Shown: positions 9,948 through 21,012 of the stretch, one piece after another | How positions within the stretch are numbered: position 1 is the stretch's first letter | How the letters are laid out: each line of letters begins with the position of its first letter | Assembly: GCA_018136815.1 (NCBI GenBank) | Contig: CM030931.1 | Location: forward strand, 1,715,398-1,779,397 | Direction of reading: 5' to 3' | Length of the DNA stretch: 64,000 nucleotides | DNA from: Isochrysis galbana | Taxonomy: Eukaryota > Haptophyta > Isochrysidales > Isochrysidaceae | The notes under the pieces: generated by a model | Told to the model about the DNA's origin: nothing | What the model saw: only the letters and a program-made list of their open reading frames with translations | The model's database searches: none | Program-made: the position numbers and the translations under genes

Positions 9948-11868
9948 ATGCTTGGGACCGCGACGTACAGGTGTCAGCAACCTCGCCATTTAATCCAGCT
10001 CTTCCCATCTCAAGCGCGTAAGGCGGGCGTAGACATACTCCTTCTCCAAGAGCTGCACGCATACGAAGATGGCTCACATCGCCGATCGTACAGAACGGCG
10101 AACCTCCTAGGCTGGCACTGGTTTGACTCGCCGGGAGAGCTAGCGGACCCGGCAAGCGGAGTAGCGATCGCGATTCGCGAAACGTGCGCCAGGGTGACCC
10201 CTAGAGTAGACTCCGTAGTGGAAATCATAAAAGGAAGATGCATAAAGGTAGATATCGAGATAGACGAAAAAACATACCGTATCATTTCCGTATACCTAAG
10301 CGCCAACCCGAGCCCGAGGGGCGCCCAGATAGAAAAACTTCGCCACGACCAACACGTAGCGGAAAGCATAAGTACCCCGACCCTAATGGGGGGCGACTTC
10401 AACTGCGTAGAAAACGTAGCGACCGACACGGCAGGCACGGGGCCGGCACCTTATGCCAATGTGCACGGGGACAAATGGAAAACCCTTATAAAAAACGCCG
10501 GCCTACAGGACGCACACAGAACCATGAAGCTGGGACCGAACGCAGGCTTCACACGCCTAGCACATACCATCCACACGAGAATAGACCGTCTATACCACAG
10601 CCGATCCACGGACAAATTCCAATGGCACAAGCTGGGGCCCAGTCCAGACCTGTTCACAGGGAGGGCGGCCTCCGACCACCTACCACTGCTAGCCGCGTTC
10701 GAGACGCCGTGCTACAAGCCAAACCGCAACTACGACCTGCCCATCGACGCAGAGATTATCCGAGAAGACGGAGCCGCGAGGGCGGTGGAACTCCTCTTCC
10801 GTAGGGCACAAAGCAACGCGCGTGGAGGCGGTGATCTAGCCGAGGAATGGGCGAGCGCAAAAGCGCTCGTGGCCACCTTCCTCAGGGAAGAAACGCGGGC
10901 CCGAAGAACGCCCACTATCCAATCTACACTGGAAAAAACAATCGCGACGCTTAACATAAAACTCATCAAGAAGGGGCCAGACGCAGATCTCACGAGGGAG
11001 ATCGCAGAAACCAACCGCAAACTGGCGGACGAACGCGGCAAGACGCCCCTAAGACACCTCCCCATATACGCCAATCTCCGACGAGAAGACCTCCACTCTA
11101 GAGAATTCTTCAGAAAACTCAGACAACAAAAATGGAATGGAAACATCAAGGAAATATACAAGACCAATGACTGGAACAACCCCAAACACGACGACCAATC
11201 TACGACCACGACCGATGACGGTATCCGAAGAGAATTCAGAAGGTACTACGCCTGGCTGTACTCTCCCAAGGAATCGAGGCGAGAACCCGAACTGGAGATT
11301 ACTNNNNNNNNNNNNNNNNNNNNNNNNNNNNNNNNNNNNNNNNNNNNNNNNNNNNNNNNNNNNNNNNNNNNNNNNNNNNNNNNNNNNNNNNNNNNNNNNN
11401 NNNCTAGCCGACAGGCCCCTCACCGAATTCGACAAACGCCGATTGGAGGGGCGCATCACTGTAGACGAGACCACTCAGGCCATTCGAGAAATAGGCCCAG
11501 GCAAAAGCGCGGGCCCGGACGGGATTCCGGCGGAAGTATACAAGGCTCACGAAAAACTAGTTGCACCGATCCTAACAGACCTCTACAACCAAACTTTCGA
11601 CACAGGCCTAATCCCATACACTATGAGGGAGGGAGATATCATCCTACTTTACAAAAAAGGAGACGCACGCGACCCTAGAAACTATAGGCCCATAACACTA
11701 CTACAGAGCGACTACAAGATACTAGCCAAAATACTAACCAATAGGCTAAGCAAAGTAATTGGGAACATTATATCCGACAATCAACTAGGCTTCGTGCCTA
11801 GAAGATTGATCAGCGAAGCCACCCACCTTCTGCAACTGACAAGGCAGGTAGGGGGTACCGTGACCTGA
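9948..11868 (+). pseudogene. LINE ORF: endonuclease plus partial reverse transcriptase
   Basis: Two coding blocks, 9948-11303 and 11404-11868, flank an assembly gap. Block 1 has the exonuclease-endonuclease-phosphatase fold: the Glu of QELH, the Asp/Asn of GGDFN and the SDHLP histidine are all present, so the nuclease site looks intact. Between nuclease and RT is a charged linker. Block 2 holds the RT finger region only. With no palm (xADD) motif, no RNase H and no 3' tail, this copy cannot be autonomous as it stands. Confidence 0.8.
11304..11403. other. Assembly gap (100 N)
   Basis: Exactly 100 N inside the LINE. The round number suggests a placeholder of unknown length, so coordinates and reading frame across it are not reliable. 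Confidence 0.99.
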
Positions 11869-11991
11869 GCGAAGATGAGTTGCGGGTGAGTGCTCGGCCC
11901 CAATGCGGCATTGTGCCTGTGCTCGCACGCCCGCGCAGCACGTCTCACAACTGCCGTGTGCACTCGCTCGCAGGCCGCACAGCGCTCGGGG

Positions 11992-12640
11992 TCAGGCAGC
12001 GTGCAATCGAGCGAACTTGTTGTGAATGTGGGTCACTACGGTCGTGTGCGCCTCCGAGATGGCCGCCTCGCTTCGCCCGCACTCCCAAGACAACGTCGTT
12101 GCACTCCCTGCACAGAAGTGTACGGCGAGGTTGGGGTGAGGAGAGGGAGAGGGAATGCGTAAGCAGGTGATCTGATGCACAAACCTGCGGTCCTGAAGCG
12201 CCGCAGGGTGATGAGAGCGGCCTCTTCTCCGCTGAAGACATGCCCTCCGCGAAGCCGAAAGCCAGGCGGGAGCTGCAGTGCTTCGATGAATCGCGGCAGA
12301 TCAGCCAGCCGGATACCGAAGCGCGCGTAAATGTCGCGCGTCAGTACCTCGTCGCTGCCGCACGCGGCCGCTGACTCTCGCGCCAGCCGAGCGAGCGACA
12401 GCCGCTCTGGCCCAATGTGCGAGCGCGTGACGCGCACCAACGGCTCTGCGCGGCAAAGACGAGGAGCGCTGCCTCGATCGCACGCGGTCGCGCCGTGGCG
12501 CGCAGTCCCGAGCCGTCCAATCCCCTCTGCCTGCGCCGTCTCCACCTCGCAATGCACACCTGCAGGGCTAGGGCGAGGCGAGCATCCTCCACCTCTTGCA
12601 CTGTGAAGGGGCGCGTGGGCATCTCGCGGGAGGGGCCCAA
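11992..12640 (-). pseudogene. PIF/Harbinger-like transposase N-terminal part, frame-broken
   Basis: On the minus strand an Arg-rich N-terminal segment (about 12616-12460; ALQVCIARWRRRRQR) lies in one frame, and the next segment lies in another frame: EVLTRDIYARFGIRL, PRFIEALQLPPGF, EEAALITLRRFRTAG. A good GT-AG intron at 12184-12108 then joins in frame to WECGRSEAAISEAHTTVVTH. This order (a basic N-terminus, a segment saying that small patches 'gate' a linear search, then a short helix-turn-helix like GRSEAAISE) is that of the region before the DDE domain in PIF/Harbinger transposases. The frame change near 12440-12460 and the stop at 11992 make this a relic, unless there is a sequencing error. 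The truncated LINE end abuts it. Confidence 0.55.
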
Positions 12641-12972
12641 CAGTGCGCGCGCTCTCTTTCAACCACTTGTTGGAACCAAAAAGCGAGTTTACATTTTGTG
12701 GAGCAGTTGCAAGAGCCCTCCACAGAACTATTTCAGGCCCGTTCTTTCAACCTTCCTAAAACCCCGCAAAAGACCTCTAGAGCTCTAGAGTAATATTTTT
12801 TGTTTGAGTAACTTGTAGCGTACTCGTACACCCGGACAGAAGGTAGAGCCCAGCCTGTGTGAACGTTGTTTACGATAAAGACTCGAAACACTCCTTTTTC
12901 GTCGTGGCCGTCCACCAACCACACCCTCTGCCTGCCCCCCCCCCCCGCCCTCGCGCAGCGTAGCCCCATCCC

Positions 12973-14316
12973 ATGTCGGACGCGGCCGAGGGACGCAAGC
13001 GGCGCCGGGAGGAGCGCGACGACGAGCAAGAGGACGGAGAGGAGGGTGAGGCTAGCTGCTCTGAGGGCGAGGAGGGCGAGGACGAGCGCGAGGCCGACTC
13101 GTCCGGGGAGTCAGAGGAGGAGGAAGAGAGCCTCTTTGTAGCGTGCCAAGAGGGTGATCTCGATGCCCTTGAGGCTCTAGCAAAGGATGGAACTCTCGAG
13201 GTCAACCGGCGCGACAAGGAGGAGGGCGATCTACCACTTTCGGTGGCGTGCCGCTGGGGACATCTCAATGTTGCCAAGTGGCTGCATGAGAAAGGGGCGG
13301 ACCTCTTCGCCGCAAACGAGGCCGGCGAGGCACCGATCCACGAGGCCGCTATCAATGGCTCGGTTGAGGTGCTGCAATGGCTGCTTGCGGGGCTCGGGGA
13401 TCGGCGCAAGGCAGAGATAGATCGGCGGACCGACTCCGGGATGACGCCACTCGGGTTTGCCTGCCTCCGAGGCAATGTTGCGGCAGCCAAGGCCTTGCAC
13501 GATGCCGGCGCGTCACCCAGTGTCATCGACGCCATGGATCACTCCTTGCTCCACCTCGCCTGCTCCAATGGGCGCATCGAAGCGGCCGAATGGGTTTTGA
13601 GTGTCATGCCATCGGTCGGTGGTGTGAGCTCGCTGGACAAGCGCGATGCTCATGGACGAACCGCCCTAATGCTCGCTGCTGGAGAGGGGCGGCTCGAGAC
13701 AGTTCGTTGGATCGTTGAGCAGGGAGGTGATGTCAAGCTTGCAGATGATGGGGGTGACACCGCCTTGCATTATGCAGCCGCGTTCGGCGATTCCTCGACT
13801 GCAATCTGGCTGATCGAGAATGGCGCACCAGCCGATGTCACAAGCAAGGCAGGCAACCTTCCCTTGCACCATGCTGCCCAAGCGGGAGCTCAGGATCTAG
13901 TTCAGAAGCTGCTATCTGCGGGATGCGCCATCGGAGCACGTAATGGTGATGGAGACACACCTTTCTTACTGGCATGCTTTGGTGGGCATGTCGAGCTCTG
14001 CCGAATGCTCGCTGAACTCAAGGAGCCTGTTGACGTCGTGAACGATGACAAATGCTCCGGGCTAGTACAAGCATGTGCGGCTGGGAAGATTGAGGTGGCC
14101 AAGTGGCTGCTCCCACAGGCGCGTGCTTTGCTCGAGTTACCTGACGCTCGTGGGGCCACACCGCTAGTCCACGCCTGTGAACAAGGGCATTCAGAGGTTG
14201 CGACATGGTTGCTTGAGGAAGGAGCGGCACCACTTGCTGTCGCTGCCACCGCAGCTCGAGAGGCCGGTCTCACACGCTTGGCAAAACAGATTACTGCTGC
14301 TATGAAGAGCATCTAA
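12973..14316 (+). CDS. Ankyrin-repeat protein, single exon
   Basis: A 447-aa protein. Residues 1-55 are highly charged and acidic with one basic patch (KRRREER), which could act as a nuclear signal. From about residue 56 to the end there are roughly eleven to twelve ankyrin repeats of about 33 residues; clear examples contain GDLPLSVACRWGHLNVAKWL, GRTALMLAAGEGRLETVRW, GDTALHYAAAFGDSSTAIWL and GATPLVHACEQGHSEVATWL. There is no other domain, so it is a binding scaffold of unknown partner. The ATG at 12973 is the first in frame and follows a C-rich leader. No intron is needed. The preceding 12651-12972 is non-coding and presumably holds its promoter. Confidence 0.93.
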   Translation: MSDAAEGRKRRREERDDEQEDGEEGEASCSEGEEGEDEREADSSGESEEEEESLFVACQEGDLDALEALAKDGTLEVNRRDKEEGDLPLSVACRWGHLNVAKWLHEKGADLFAANEAGEAPIHEAAINGSVEVLQWLLAGLGDRRKAEIDRRTDSGMTPLGFACLRGNVAAAKALHDAGASPSVIDAMDHSLLHLACSNGRIEAAEWVLSVMPSVGGVSSLDKRDAHGRTALMLAAGEGRLETVRWIVEQGGDVKLADDGGDTALHYAAAFGDSSTAIWLIENGAPADVTSKAGNLPLHHAAQAGAQDLVQKLLSAGCAIGARNGDGDTPFLLACFGGHVELCRMLAELKEPVDVVNDDKCSGLVQACAAGKIEVAKWLLPQARALLELPDARGATPLVHACEQGHSEVATWLLEEGAAPLAVAATAAREAGLTRLAKQITAAMKSI

Positions 14317-16094
14317 TGCGTGGAACGTCAAGGCAAGATCATTCGCCACCACTTCTCATCTGTATGCCGGGGAACATCTGGAATACGGAGACGCGAAACG
14401 CAGCAAACACCATCGTATAGCTTGAGCGTTGACTTGTTCATCTTCACGTGTCCCTCCTTGGCTGGGCATGCCTTATCTATACGGCTGGGGTGCCGTGCAC
14501 TGGGTGCGGGTGGGAATGCTGTGAGTGGAAGTTCTTCCATTGATGGTTGCCCCTTCTTCTTGTTGGTAATTGGAAGAAAAGGGAGCACCAGATGAGAGTT
14601 TCTTTCATGACTAGCTGCGCGCTTGCTTTCTCTCCATGGCTACGTACCGTGACTAGGATGTGAGAATCAGTACGTACGTCCCATGGAAGGGGGCCAGGAA
14701 AAAAAAAAGCGCGAACCTGAGGTCCATCAAATGTCCACAGTCCGTTTTTACAATAACAATAATCCTCGAACGGTGCAACCCCACGACCCCGAACAACGCT
14801 AACCCATTAGAGCTAGGATCGTCGGAAAAGACGCGACCAATATTAGGCCATTAGGCCTGCCCAGACCCCACTATCTGGACCGGGCCAAGGTAGCGCGCAC
14901 CTAGCACCTAGGCCGGACCCCGGAAACCAAACAAAAATATAAAAAGAAAGGAAAGAAGGGGGAAAGGGGAAAGGGAAGTGGTGGGGCGAAGGGAAATATA
15001 AGGGCGGTGTTTGTCAGTGGAGAGGTAGCATATACCGCACTCCTACACTCCTAGTAGTAGGTGTTTGGCCTTGAATCTTCAGATGTTTTTTTGAATGCCG
15101 CCAGGGGTGGTGGATTGCGACGAAGCACCGGCGCGCGGCGGGCGCGATTGAGGGCGTGTGGTCATCGGGGAGGTGTATATGCTGGCCATGTGTTTCCAGG
15201 TGCCTGAATTTACCGGGAGTCTATCGCTCCACCTCGTTGGTCCGCTTGTCCGCTTTGGCTTGGGCTCGTGGTCTCGTGGTTTAGTGCCTAGTTTTTGCGG
15301 AGGGCATTCGTCAGGTGGCTCACTTCCGTCTTGTCTAGCTAGTGGTGTGATCCCATCGAGGGTGTATTCATCCGGTAGCGGGAATTCAAGTGTCTTGTTT
15401 CCCTTGTATCCGTCGCCCCATTTGGTCGGGGGGTATTTGTCAAGGTCAAGGTCGGCAGGTGGGTCTTGTATTCGATTACCAATTATGGGTGTGCCTAGCT
15501 AGGTATGATAGTTCGACCTCGTACCAGACGCCTTGGCCTTGGCGAAGTAGGAAGTATTCTCCTCCTTCGCTGATGCGGATGTACGGTGGTGGATCCTTTT
15601 GCTCCTTCGCTGGTTTTGGGCTGTTTATGTCCGTTGGTTCCGTGGTTGTGGGTGTCGGGCTAAAGGTGGGCTGTATTTTATTATGGCTCGGCATAGGCAA
15701 TTACTAGTTGCCAAGCGTCTAGGAATCTCCCTTTGTGGATGTATTCGCCTAACAACTAACAACCAACACATAAAACAACTTTACCTTCCCCAACCCCGCC
15801 CCCCTCTTGATTGCTATCGGAATTATGGCTTGAAGTGATACTAGTCAGGAGGGGCTCTTTGTCTAAGGGCACCAAACGCATGTTCCTGGACCCCTCCGCC
15901 GCGACGTTGTAGAGCCGTCGATTTTACGTAGTAGTATGAAAGGGGGTCCGCAGTACAGTTCGCGATGCGCAGCAATGAGTGGGCATCGCCGTGATATTCA
16001 TCAACGTGCTCGTAATGAGAAGTTCTGCATGTAGACTACGTTACCTTCCAGGGGAAGCCACCTTCTCTCTTCTCGTCGTTGCGCGGAGGGCACG
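14317..16094. other. Gene-less stretch; retroposon 3' piece at 14940-15092
   Basis: No convincing gene. Bases 14940-15092 resemble the 3' part of the family B retroposon (AAGGGGGAAAGGG..., ATAAGGGCGGTGT..., then the GAATCTTCAGATG-T7 tail at 15072-15092). A minus-strand frame at about 15480-15640 (ending GQGVWYEVELSYLARHTHNW) has protein-like composition but I cannot assign it; it may be another transposon relic. Confidence 0.45.
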
Positions 16095-18955
16095 CTAGGC
16101 CAAGAGAGCCGTGGCGGACGCCGGAGTTGAGGCCACTGACGAAGGGTGACGCGGGACTGCGGTGCTAGTAATATGCAAATCTTCCATTTGCGCCGCCCTG
16201 AGATTATGCGCTTGCTGCCTATCGTTGAGTGCCGGGGCGAATGAGCTAGCGATTGTATGAGGATACACTTGTCCACATCCGATCGTTGGCACGCGGGAAT
16301 AGCATCCACCAAGTGAACGAGAGGCATCGGCATCAATTCTATTCCTTGGTGCAGCATCCCTTGTGGCACACGACCCGCACCCAAGATGTCCCACGCTGCA
16401 GCCGTGATTGGTGCTGCTCGCAACGCGAGGTTGAGCTTGTAACCGAGAAGCGATGCGAGAGGAGCTATTCTGAAGCGGAATGCTCGGGTGAAGGATTATT
16501 CGCTGCTTTGACATCTCACGTGCGGGTGTCTCGCGACTGAGTGATGGTGGTCGGCTCGCTGAAGACACGTGATCAGCCGGACGGCCGCCCGCAAGCACAA
16601 GGGGTGAAACCTGGCCACCCGAACGTCCGACCGCGCAAGATACTAAGGCTCGTAAGCTTACCACCTCTTGCTCATCCGCTGAAGCAAACGCCTCTTTGGG
16701 GTGGCTTTTCGAAGGGCATCTACCGTTCCCAATTTCAATCTCATTGGCAGTATGGCTTCCGACGTGTGATTGAGGGGGATGGAGCGACTGAGGCCCCGGT
16801 TTCGACATGTCCGACGCTGGCGCGCAGGATGGACGCGAGCGAGATGGAGCGGCGGAAGCGGCAACGCGCGTCCCATGGTTTATTCTCGGATGAGATTCGG
16901 GAGCAGACGCCGCGGAAGAAGTCGAGGTTCTCCGATGCCTCCCGGCGCTCGGACAACGCGTGGGACGGTCCACGGGATGTTCTCGAGCTAGGGGGGCACC
17001 AAAGGTTGGAGGCGCTTGCGCGTCCCGCTGTGTAGCTGCATTGGTACCACAATTTGACGAAACGCGACGGGATCCAGCGAGCGACTGGTTGGTGTAGAGT
17101 GCACGCGAAACTTCTAGATACTCATTGTATCTGAATGCAACGGGAGAGGTGAGGAGATTAACGGCACAGGAAATGATGTCGGTCACGGGGAGCATTGCGA
17201 ATGTAGACCTAGGGCCTTTTGTGCGCGCACTTTTCATTCTGTTGACTAGTGGGGGCAGGGCAAATCGTATCAAATCCAAGCCGATCCGCATGGTGATGCT
17301 CATAGTCAGCACGGAGCGCTACGAGCCGTTCGCGCGCGGAAGGATCGAGCCTACGCCCTGCCTTTTTTAATATCCGCATCTCGTCACGCGACCACGAGAT
17401 CATCTCCATCGTACCACGGAGCACCTTAGATTTGACGTTTTCATCCAACGGCGAATCACATGTGAAGGACGGTGAATGATTCACTTCGAGGAGAAATGGT
17501 CGCATTTTGTGATCGATGATGACGTCAAACCCTAGCAACTCAAAGCAAGTGGAGCCTGAGTCCTCTGCACGCTGCCGGCACGTATAGTAAGTGTGGAGTA
17601 GGTGAGGCTGAGTCGAAATGATTGTCTTCACGCAGAGCTCTTGGATTTCCTACGTAGCGGCGGGAATACGACAATACGATAAGCAAAGATTGGTGCGTGC
17701 GCACTCCTTGAGGCCCAGTCCACAAGCCTTTTGGGAGTTGCCAAGCCCACTAGGTATACTCTTGGGCAACAAGGCGGTGACGCTCTGCGACCGATCTTTT
17801 CCTGTCGCCCTCCCTCGAGATCTAACAACGCACGAAGCTCACTTCCTGTTTGACCAGCACGCTAAGACGTTTGAAATTCGCCTCAGGCTCGCCTCAGTCA
17901 TTGTAGACGCACCTGCCATAAGAGTTCTGTGTTCGCCCCCTCAGCCTTGAGATCACGCATGACCTCCGTGACAAGCCGCTTGTGCGCGCCGTCATCACCG
18001 GACGCCGATGTTGGCTGGTGGAAATCCTCCGCGTTCTTGTTGATGGCATAGTTTGTGAGGTGCTTGCAGAGATCGCTGAGGTTTGAGCCGTTCAAGCCAT
18101 ATTTTTGAGTGCAGATGCGAACCTGATCAGTGTGTGGAAGGGATGGGCGCGGCTACGCGGTAGTAGTGAATGTGCGCGGGGTGCCATATACACCAACAAA
18201 GGCACATGACATGACGTGAACTTTGCAGACACGGGCTTGAAAGTGGCCAGCACTACTAGGTAGGTGAGAAGCCACACCAGCCCTTCACGGAAGAGGTAGA
18301 TCCGCAGAGGCTGGAGTGACGTGAGCAGGACGTAGATCCGGAGGTCGTATTTGTAGCCGTCAAGGAGATGTGGCCGGTGCATGTATCGCTGCACGATATT
18401 GGGCTCTTGCGGATCGATGTCACTGAGCGAGCGAGTGATCATAATTCCAGTGCCTTGCGCACCTTTCGAAGGCTTGACAATGAAGGTCTTGTGACCCTTC
18501 TTGTTATCAAATTCCTTCTTAAGCTCCGTGTAGTCGGCGGGCAGCATGAATGTGCGAGGAAAGAATTTGTAATCCTTGCCCACGGCCAGCAGCATCTTGT
18601 TGAGGTTACGCGCCGTGCCCGCCTTGCGTACCAGCTCAAGCATGCCTGGGAAGTGATTGATCCGTTGCATGCGGCTCATGCGCATGATGCGTTCGAGAGA
18701 GACGCTAGTGTCCGACCAGCAGACGTTGTAGTGGACTGGTTCGTCCTCACCCGGCGTGGCCACCGTGATCGACCAGCTCATCCCCTCCGCCTGCCCACGC
18801 ACCTCCTCATATTTACTGAGAAGCAATGCACGCAGCCGGCGTGTGCGCCGCAGGTCAGCTGGCTTGGATGCGCTCACCGCGGCCTCCTCACCCTGCTCGG
18901 CGCCCTCCTCCTCCTCCTCCTCCTCTTCCTCGTCTGGCGCAGCTCTCGCGCCCAT
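16095..18955 (-). CDS. Tubulin-tyrosine-ligase-like (glutamylase-type) protein, 4 exons
   Basis: Exons 18955-18278, 18122-17913, 17649-17231 and 17130-16095 join in frame through GT-AG introns of 155, 263 and 100 nt to give 780 aa. The TTL domain fills about residues 60-450. Its ATP-grasp motifs are all seen: FIVKPSKGAQGTGI, the YKYDLRIYVLLTSL strand, KHLTNYAINK, and ELLGFDVIIDHKMRPFLLEV followed by NHSPSF. The NHSPS form and overall pattern match glutamylase TTLLs (TTLL4/6/7 group), which add glutamate chains to tubulin in axonemes, rather than TTL itself. The N-terminus has a long Glu run (from residue 8). The C-terminal ~330 residues (exon 4) are Ser/Pro/Arg-rich and low complexity with no domain I recognise. 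An upstream in-frame Met at 19045 is possible. The C-terminal end could change if more introns exist. Confidence 0.9.
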
Positions 18956-19644
18956 CGAGCCGCCCAGGCTCCGCGAGAGGAGGAGAGAGGGAGAACGGTG
19001 TGTGAGTAGCGAACGCGGCGCGCGCGGCCCCAACGAACGGCGCAAGTGGCGGTTCTTGTCCAGTTATTCAACCATCGAGTAGCGAGTAAACCATGGCATA
19101 GCAGCATAGCAGCGCAGCATAGCAGCGTACTTTTCCCCCACAGATACTATGGGCTATCTATGGACACAACTTATACTACAAAACTCGTTTGGACCACAGC
19201 ACTTATTTATAGAAAGGGTTGTAACCGGATCGGGTCTGACTACACCAAAGCGGCGGATTGGTCCACCCACGAAGAACGAAGAACCAATCGCCAATAATCG
19301 CCAATTGAGCGGCGAAGCTGCTTTATGCTTATGCTTTATTTTTATTTCGCCAACACCAACACCAACTCTCAACACTATTTACTGTTCCCGATAGCACAGG
19401 AGGAAGGCGAGGAACAGGCCATCGAGAATCGGTACTCACCGTCTGCCACTGGAGACCCACTGCACCCAGCCCCTAGGTAGAGCACGAGGGGACGAGCCGC
19501 AAGGCAGGTGGAGGGGGAGGGAAGGGAAGCGGGCGAGGCTGCGTAGATACTGTGCAGGGTCGCGCGCGCGGCGAGATTATTAAGAAGTTTTTTTTTCAAC
19601 ACTGTTTACTGTTTGCAGTTGCAACACCAAAACACATAGACATA
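18956..19644. other. Upstream of TTLL gene; no gene seen
   Basis: Presumed leader and promoter of the TTLL gene, then AT-richer sequence without a supportable frame. Short repeats such as CATAGCAGCATAGCAGCGCAGCATAGC occur at 19095-19125. No RNA gene recognised. Confidence 0.4.
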
Positions 19645-20660
19645 TATAGCCCGGTCACTCACTAGGGGGGTGCGGAGGGCACCATTTGTAATGGGCAAAC
19701 GAAGGCCTACATCTACATAAGCTCCCTATATATAGGTTCCGGTATGGGAGATCAGCAAAAAAACGGGGGTCTTCCGGCAAAATTTTCGAAAAATACCCGA
19801 TTTCAGGCCTCTGACAGCCGTGCGGAATTATATTTCAGGCCCCTCTAGTATTATTATAACGATGGCAACTAAGTTTATACTTGGTTGACCCATGGGGGGG
19901 CACGAGCCCCCCCCTCTCTCCACTCCTCCCCTGCCATGGGGGAGGAACCACCCATCCTCCTGGCACGCCTGATGGCTTGCCAGGAGGCCACTGCCCTACT
20001 GACCCACTCCCTTCCCCACAGGCTCGCCCCATTCGCCCATCCTGGCCCCTCGTGACCAGCCCATCGCTCCAACCCCCCCTCCCCCCCTGGTCGACAGGCA
20101 GACAGGTGCAGATTGGGGGCCCCAGAGGCTCGGGAGCACCAGCGAGGGAGAGGCAGGGGAGGCCAGGGCCCAGCCCCAGCCTCCTCTGCCCCCTGAGCTG
20201 GCCTCCAGGAGCCTCCAAGGGCCGCCACAGGGCAGCTGGAGGCCTGCCGCAGGCGCGCCATCGCGCGTGCCTGCAGGAGAGGGGAGAGAGCGCGCGGAGA
20301 AGGGGGTGGGCGGAGCGAGAGCTCCGCTCACCGGAAAATAGGTAAGTCCCGCACCTGTTTACAGGATAAGTCGGGGCTGAGGCCGCCGCCCACTCGGAGA
20401 CACAGGAGGAAGGGGGGGAATGATCACCGGGGGGAGGCGCGGGCCACCGGACCATATCTAAGCCCTTCACCCCTATCCCCCTAGTAGTGCACGGGGGGAG
20501 TCGCCTTATGGCGGGGGGAGAAGGGCCGGGGGAGTGGGGGTGTAGAAAGTTCTCCTACGTGAGTAGAAAGTAGAGGGTCCACGGCCGCGGGTGCGGTGAG
20601 ACTATTAAAAGGTTTATTTTATTATTATAACGATGGCCTTCATGCGCGCCTCTCGCAGCG
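19645..20660. repeat. Repeat C, split by a family A insertion
   Basis: Sequence 19645-19866 plus 20638-20660 matches, without the interruption, the stretch 34345-34605: TAGCCCGGTCACT..., GGGTGCGGAG..GCACCAT, GGTCTTCCGGCAAAAT, then CGATGGCCTTCATGCGCGCC. The copy at 34.3-34.6 kb is uninterrupted and serves as the empty site for the insertion at 19867-20619. The nature of repeat C itself is unknown. Confidence 0.85.
19867..20619 (+). mobile_element. Family A retroposon, 753 bp, 18-bp TSD
   Basis: The insertion begins AACTAAGTTTATACTTGGTT and ends ACTATTAAAAGGTTTATTT. It is flanked by an exact 18-bp duplication, TATTATTATAACGATGGC, at 19849-19866 and 20620-20637. There are no terminal inverted repeats, and the 3' end is T-rich. 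The long variable duplication and lack of TIRs indicate target-primed reverse transcription, as for LINEs and SINEs. The first ~310 bp are shared with the LINE at 9606. It has no credible protein-coding frame; open frames on both strands are products of its GC bias. Near the 3' half is a small palindrome, CCTGTTTACAGG (20347-20358). Confidence 0.88.
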
Positions 20661-20845
20661 AATAAACACGAAACCATGGGCATCGGCAGCTGACCCTGAC
20701 CAAAGACCAAAGATCCAAGATCCTGGATCTTGGTTCCATACGTACGCACAGCAATATATTTTCACTATTATGTTTTCATGGACTTGAACGTATACGTAGG
20801 TATCGCAAAAACTAATAAAGACGCTAAACGCTAAAAACACCAAGG

Positions 20846-21012
20846 CCGCGCGGGGGCCTGGTGTCCTCGAGCAAGGGGGAGGAGCGCGGGGGGGGGGGGG
20901 GGGGGGGGGGCTCTGGCTCGCCCAAATATGCAGAAATATGTAAGAATAGCTCGCTCACAAAAACTGGCCCAAATATGTTCCTAAATAATTACATATTTTG
21001 GCCGGGCCCTAG
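20846..21012 (-). mobile_element. Truncated inverted copy of the 2.2-kb hAT-like element
   Basis: This segment is the reverse complement of the left arm of the element at 2162: it contains the G-run, CTCTGGCTCGCCCAAATATG, CAAAAACTGGCCCAAATATG and the terminus CATATTTTGGCCGGGCCCTA at 21012. The other end is missing, so no target duplication can be read. It proves that the 2162 element is a repeated family. Confidence 0.8.

Larger units (their letters stand above)
9606..11868 (+). mobile_element. LINE (non-LTR retrotransposon), 3'-truncated, with 100-bp gap
   Basis: The 5' part (9606-9920) is nearly the same sequence as the start of the family A retroposons at 19867, 29910 (reverse) and 56796, beginning AACTAAGTTTATACTTGGTT. 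It then passes into a coding region from ATG 9948. Before the gap the frame encodes an apurinic-type endonuclease (motifs LLLQELHAY, MGGDFNCVE, ASDHLPLLA). After the gap a reverse-transcriptase N-terminal part follows (GKSAGPDGIPAEVYKA, NYRPITLLQSDYKILAKIL, NQLGFV). The frame differs by one across the N-run (11304-11403); since gap length is nominal this is not evidence of mutation. The catalytic palm motif is missing: homology ends near 11862 with a stop at 11866-11868, so this copy is truncated or interrupted. Confidence 0.88.

Noticed and set aside
19835-20470. Long frames on both strands in family A (also at 9.6, 29.5 and 56.8 kb)
   Set aside because: The same GC-rich repeat yields frames in several phases and the frames are not preserved between copies.
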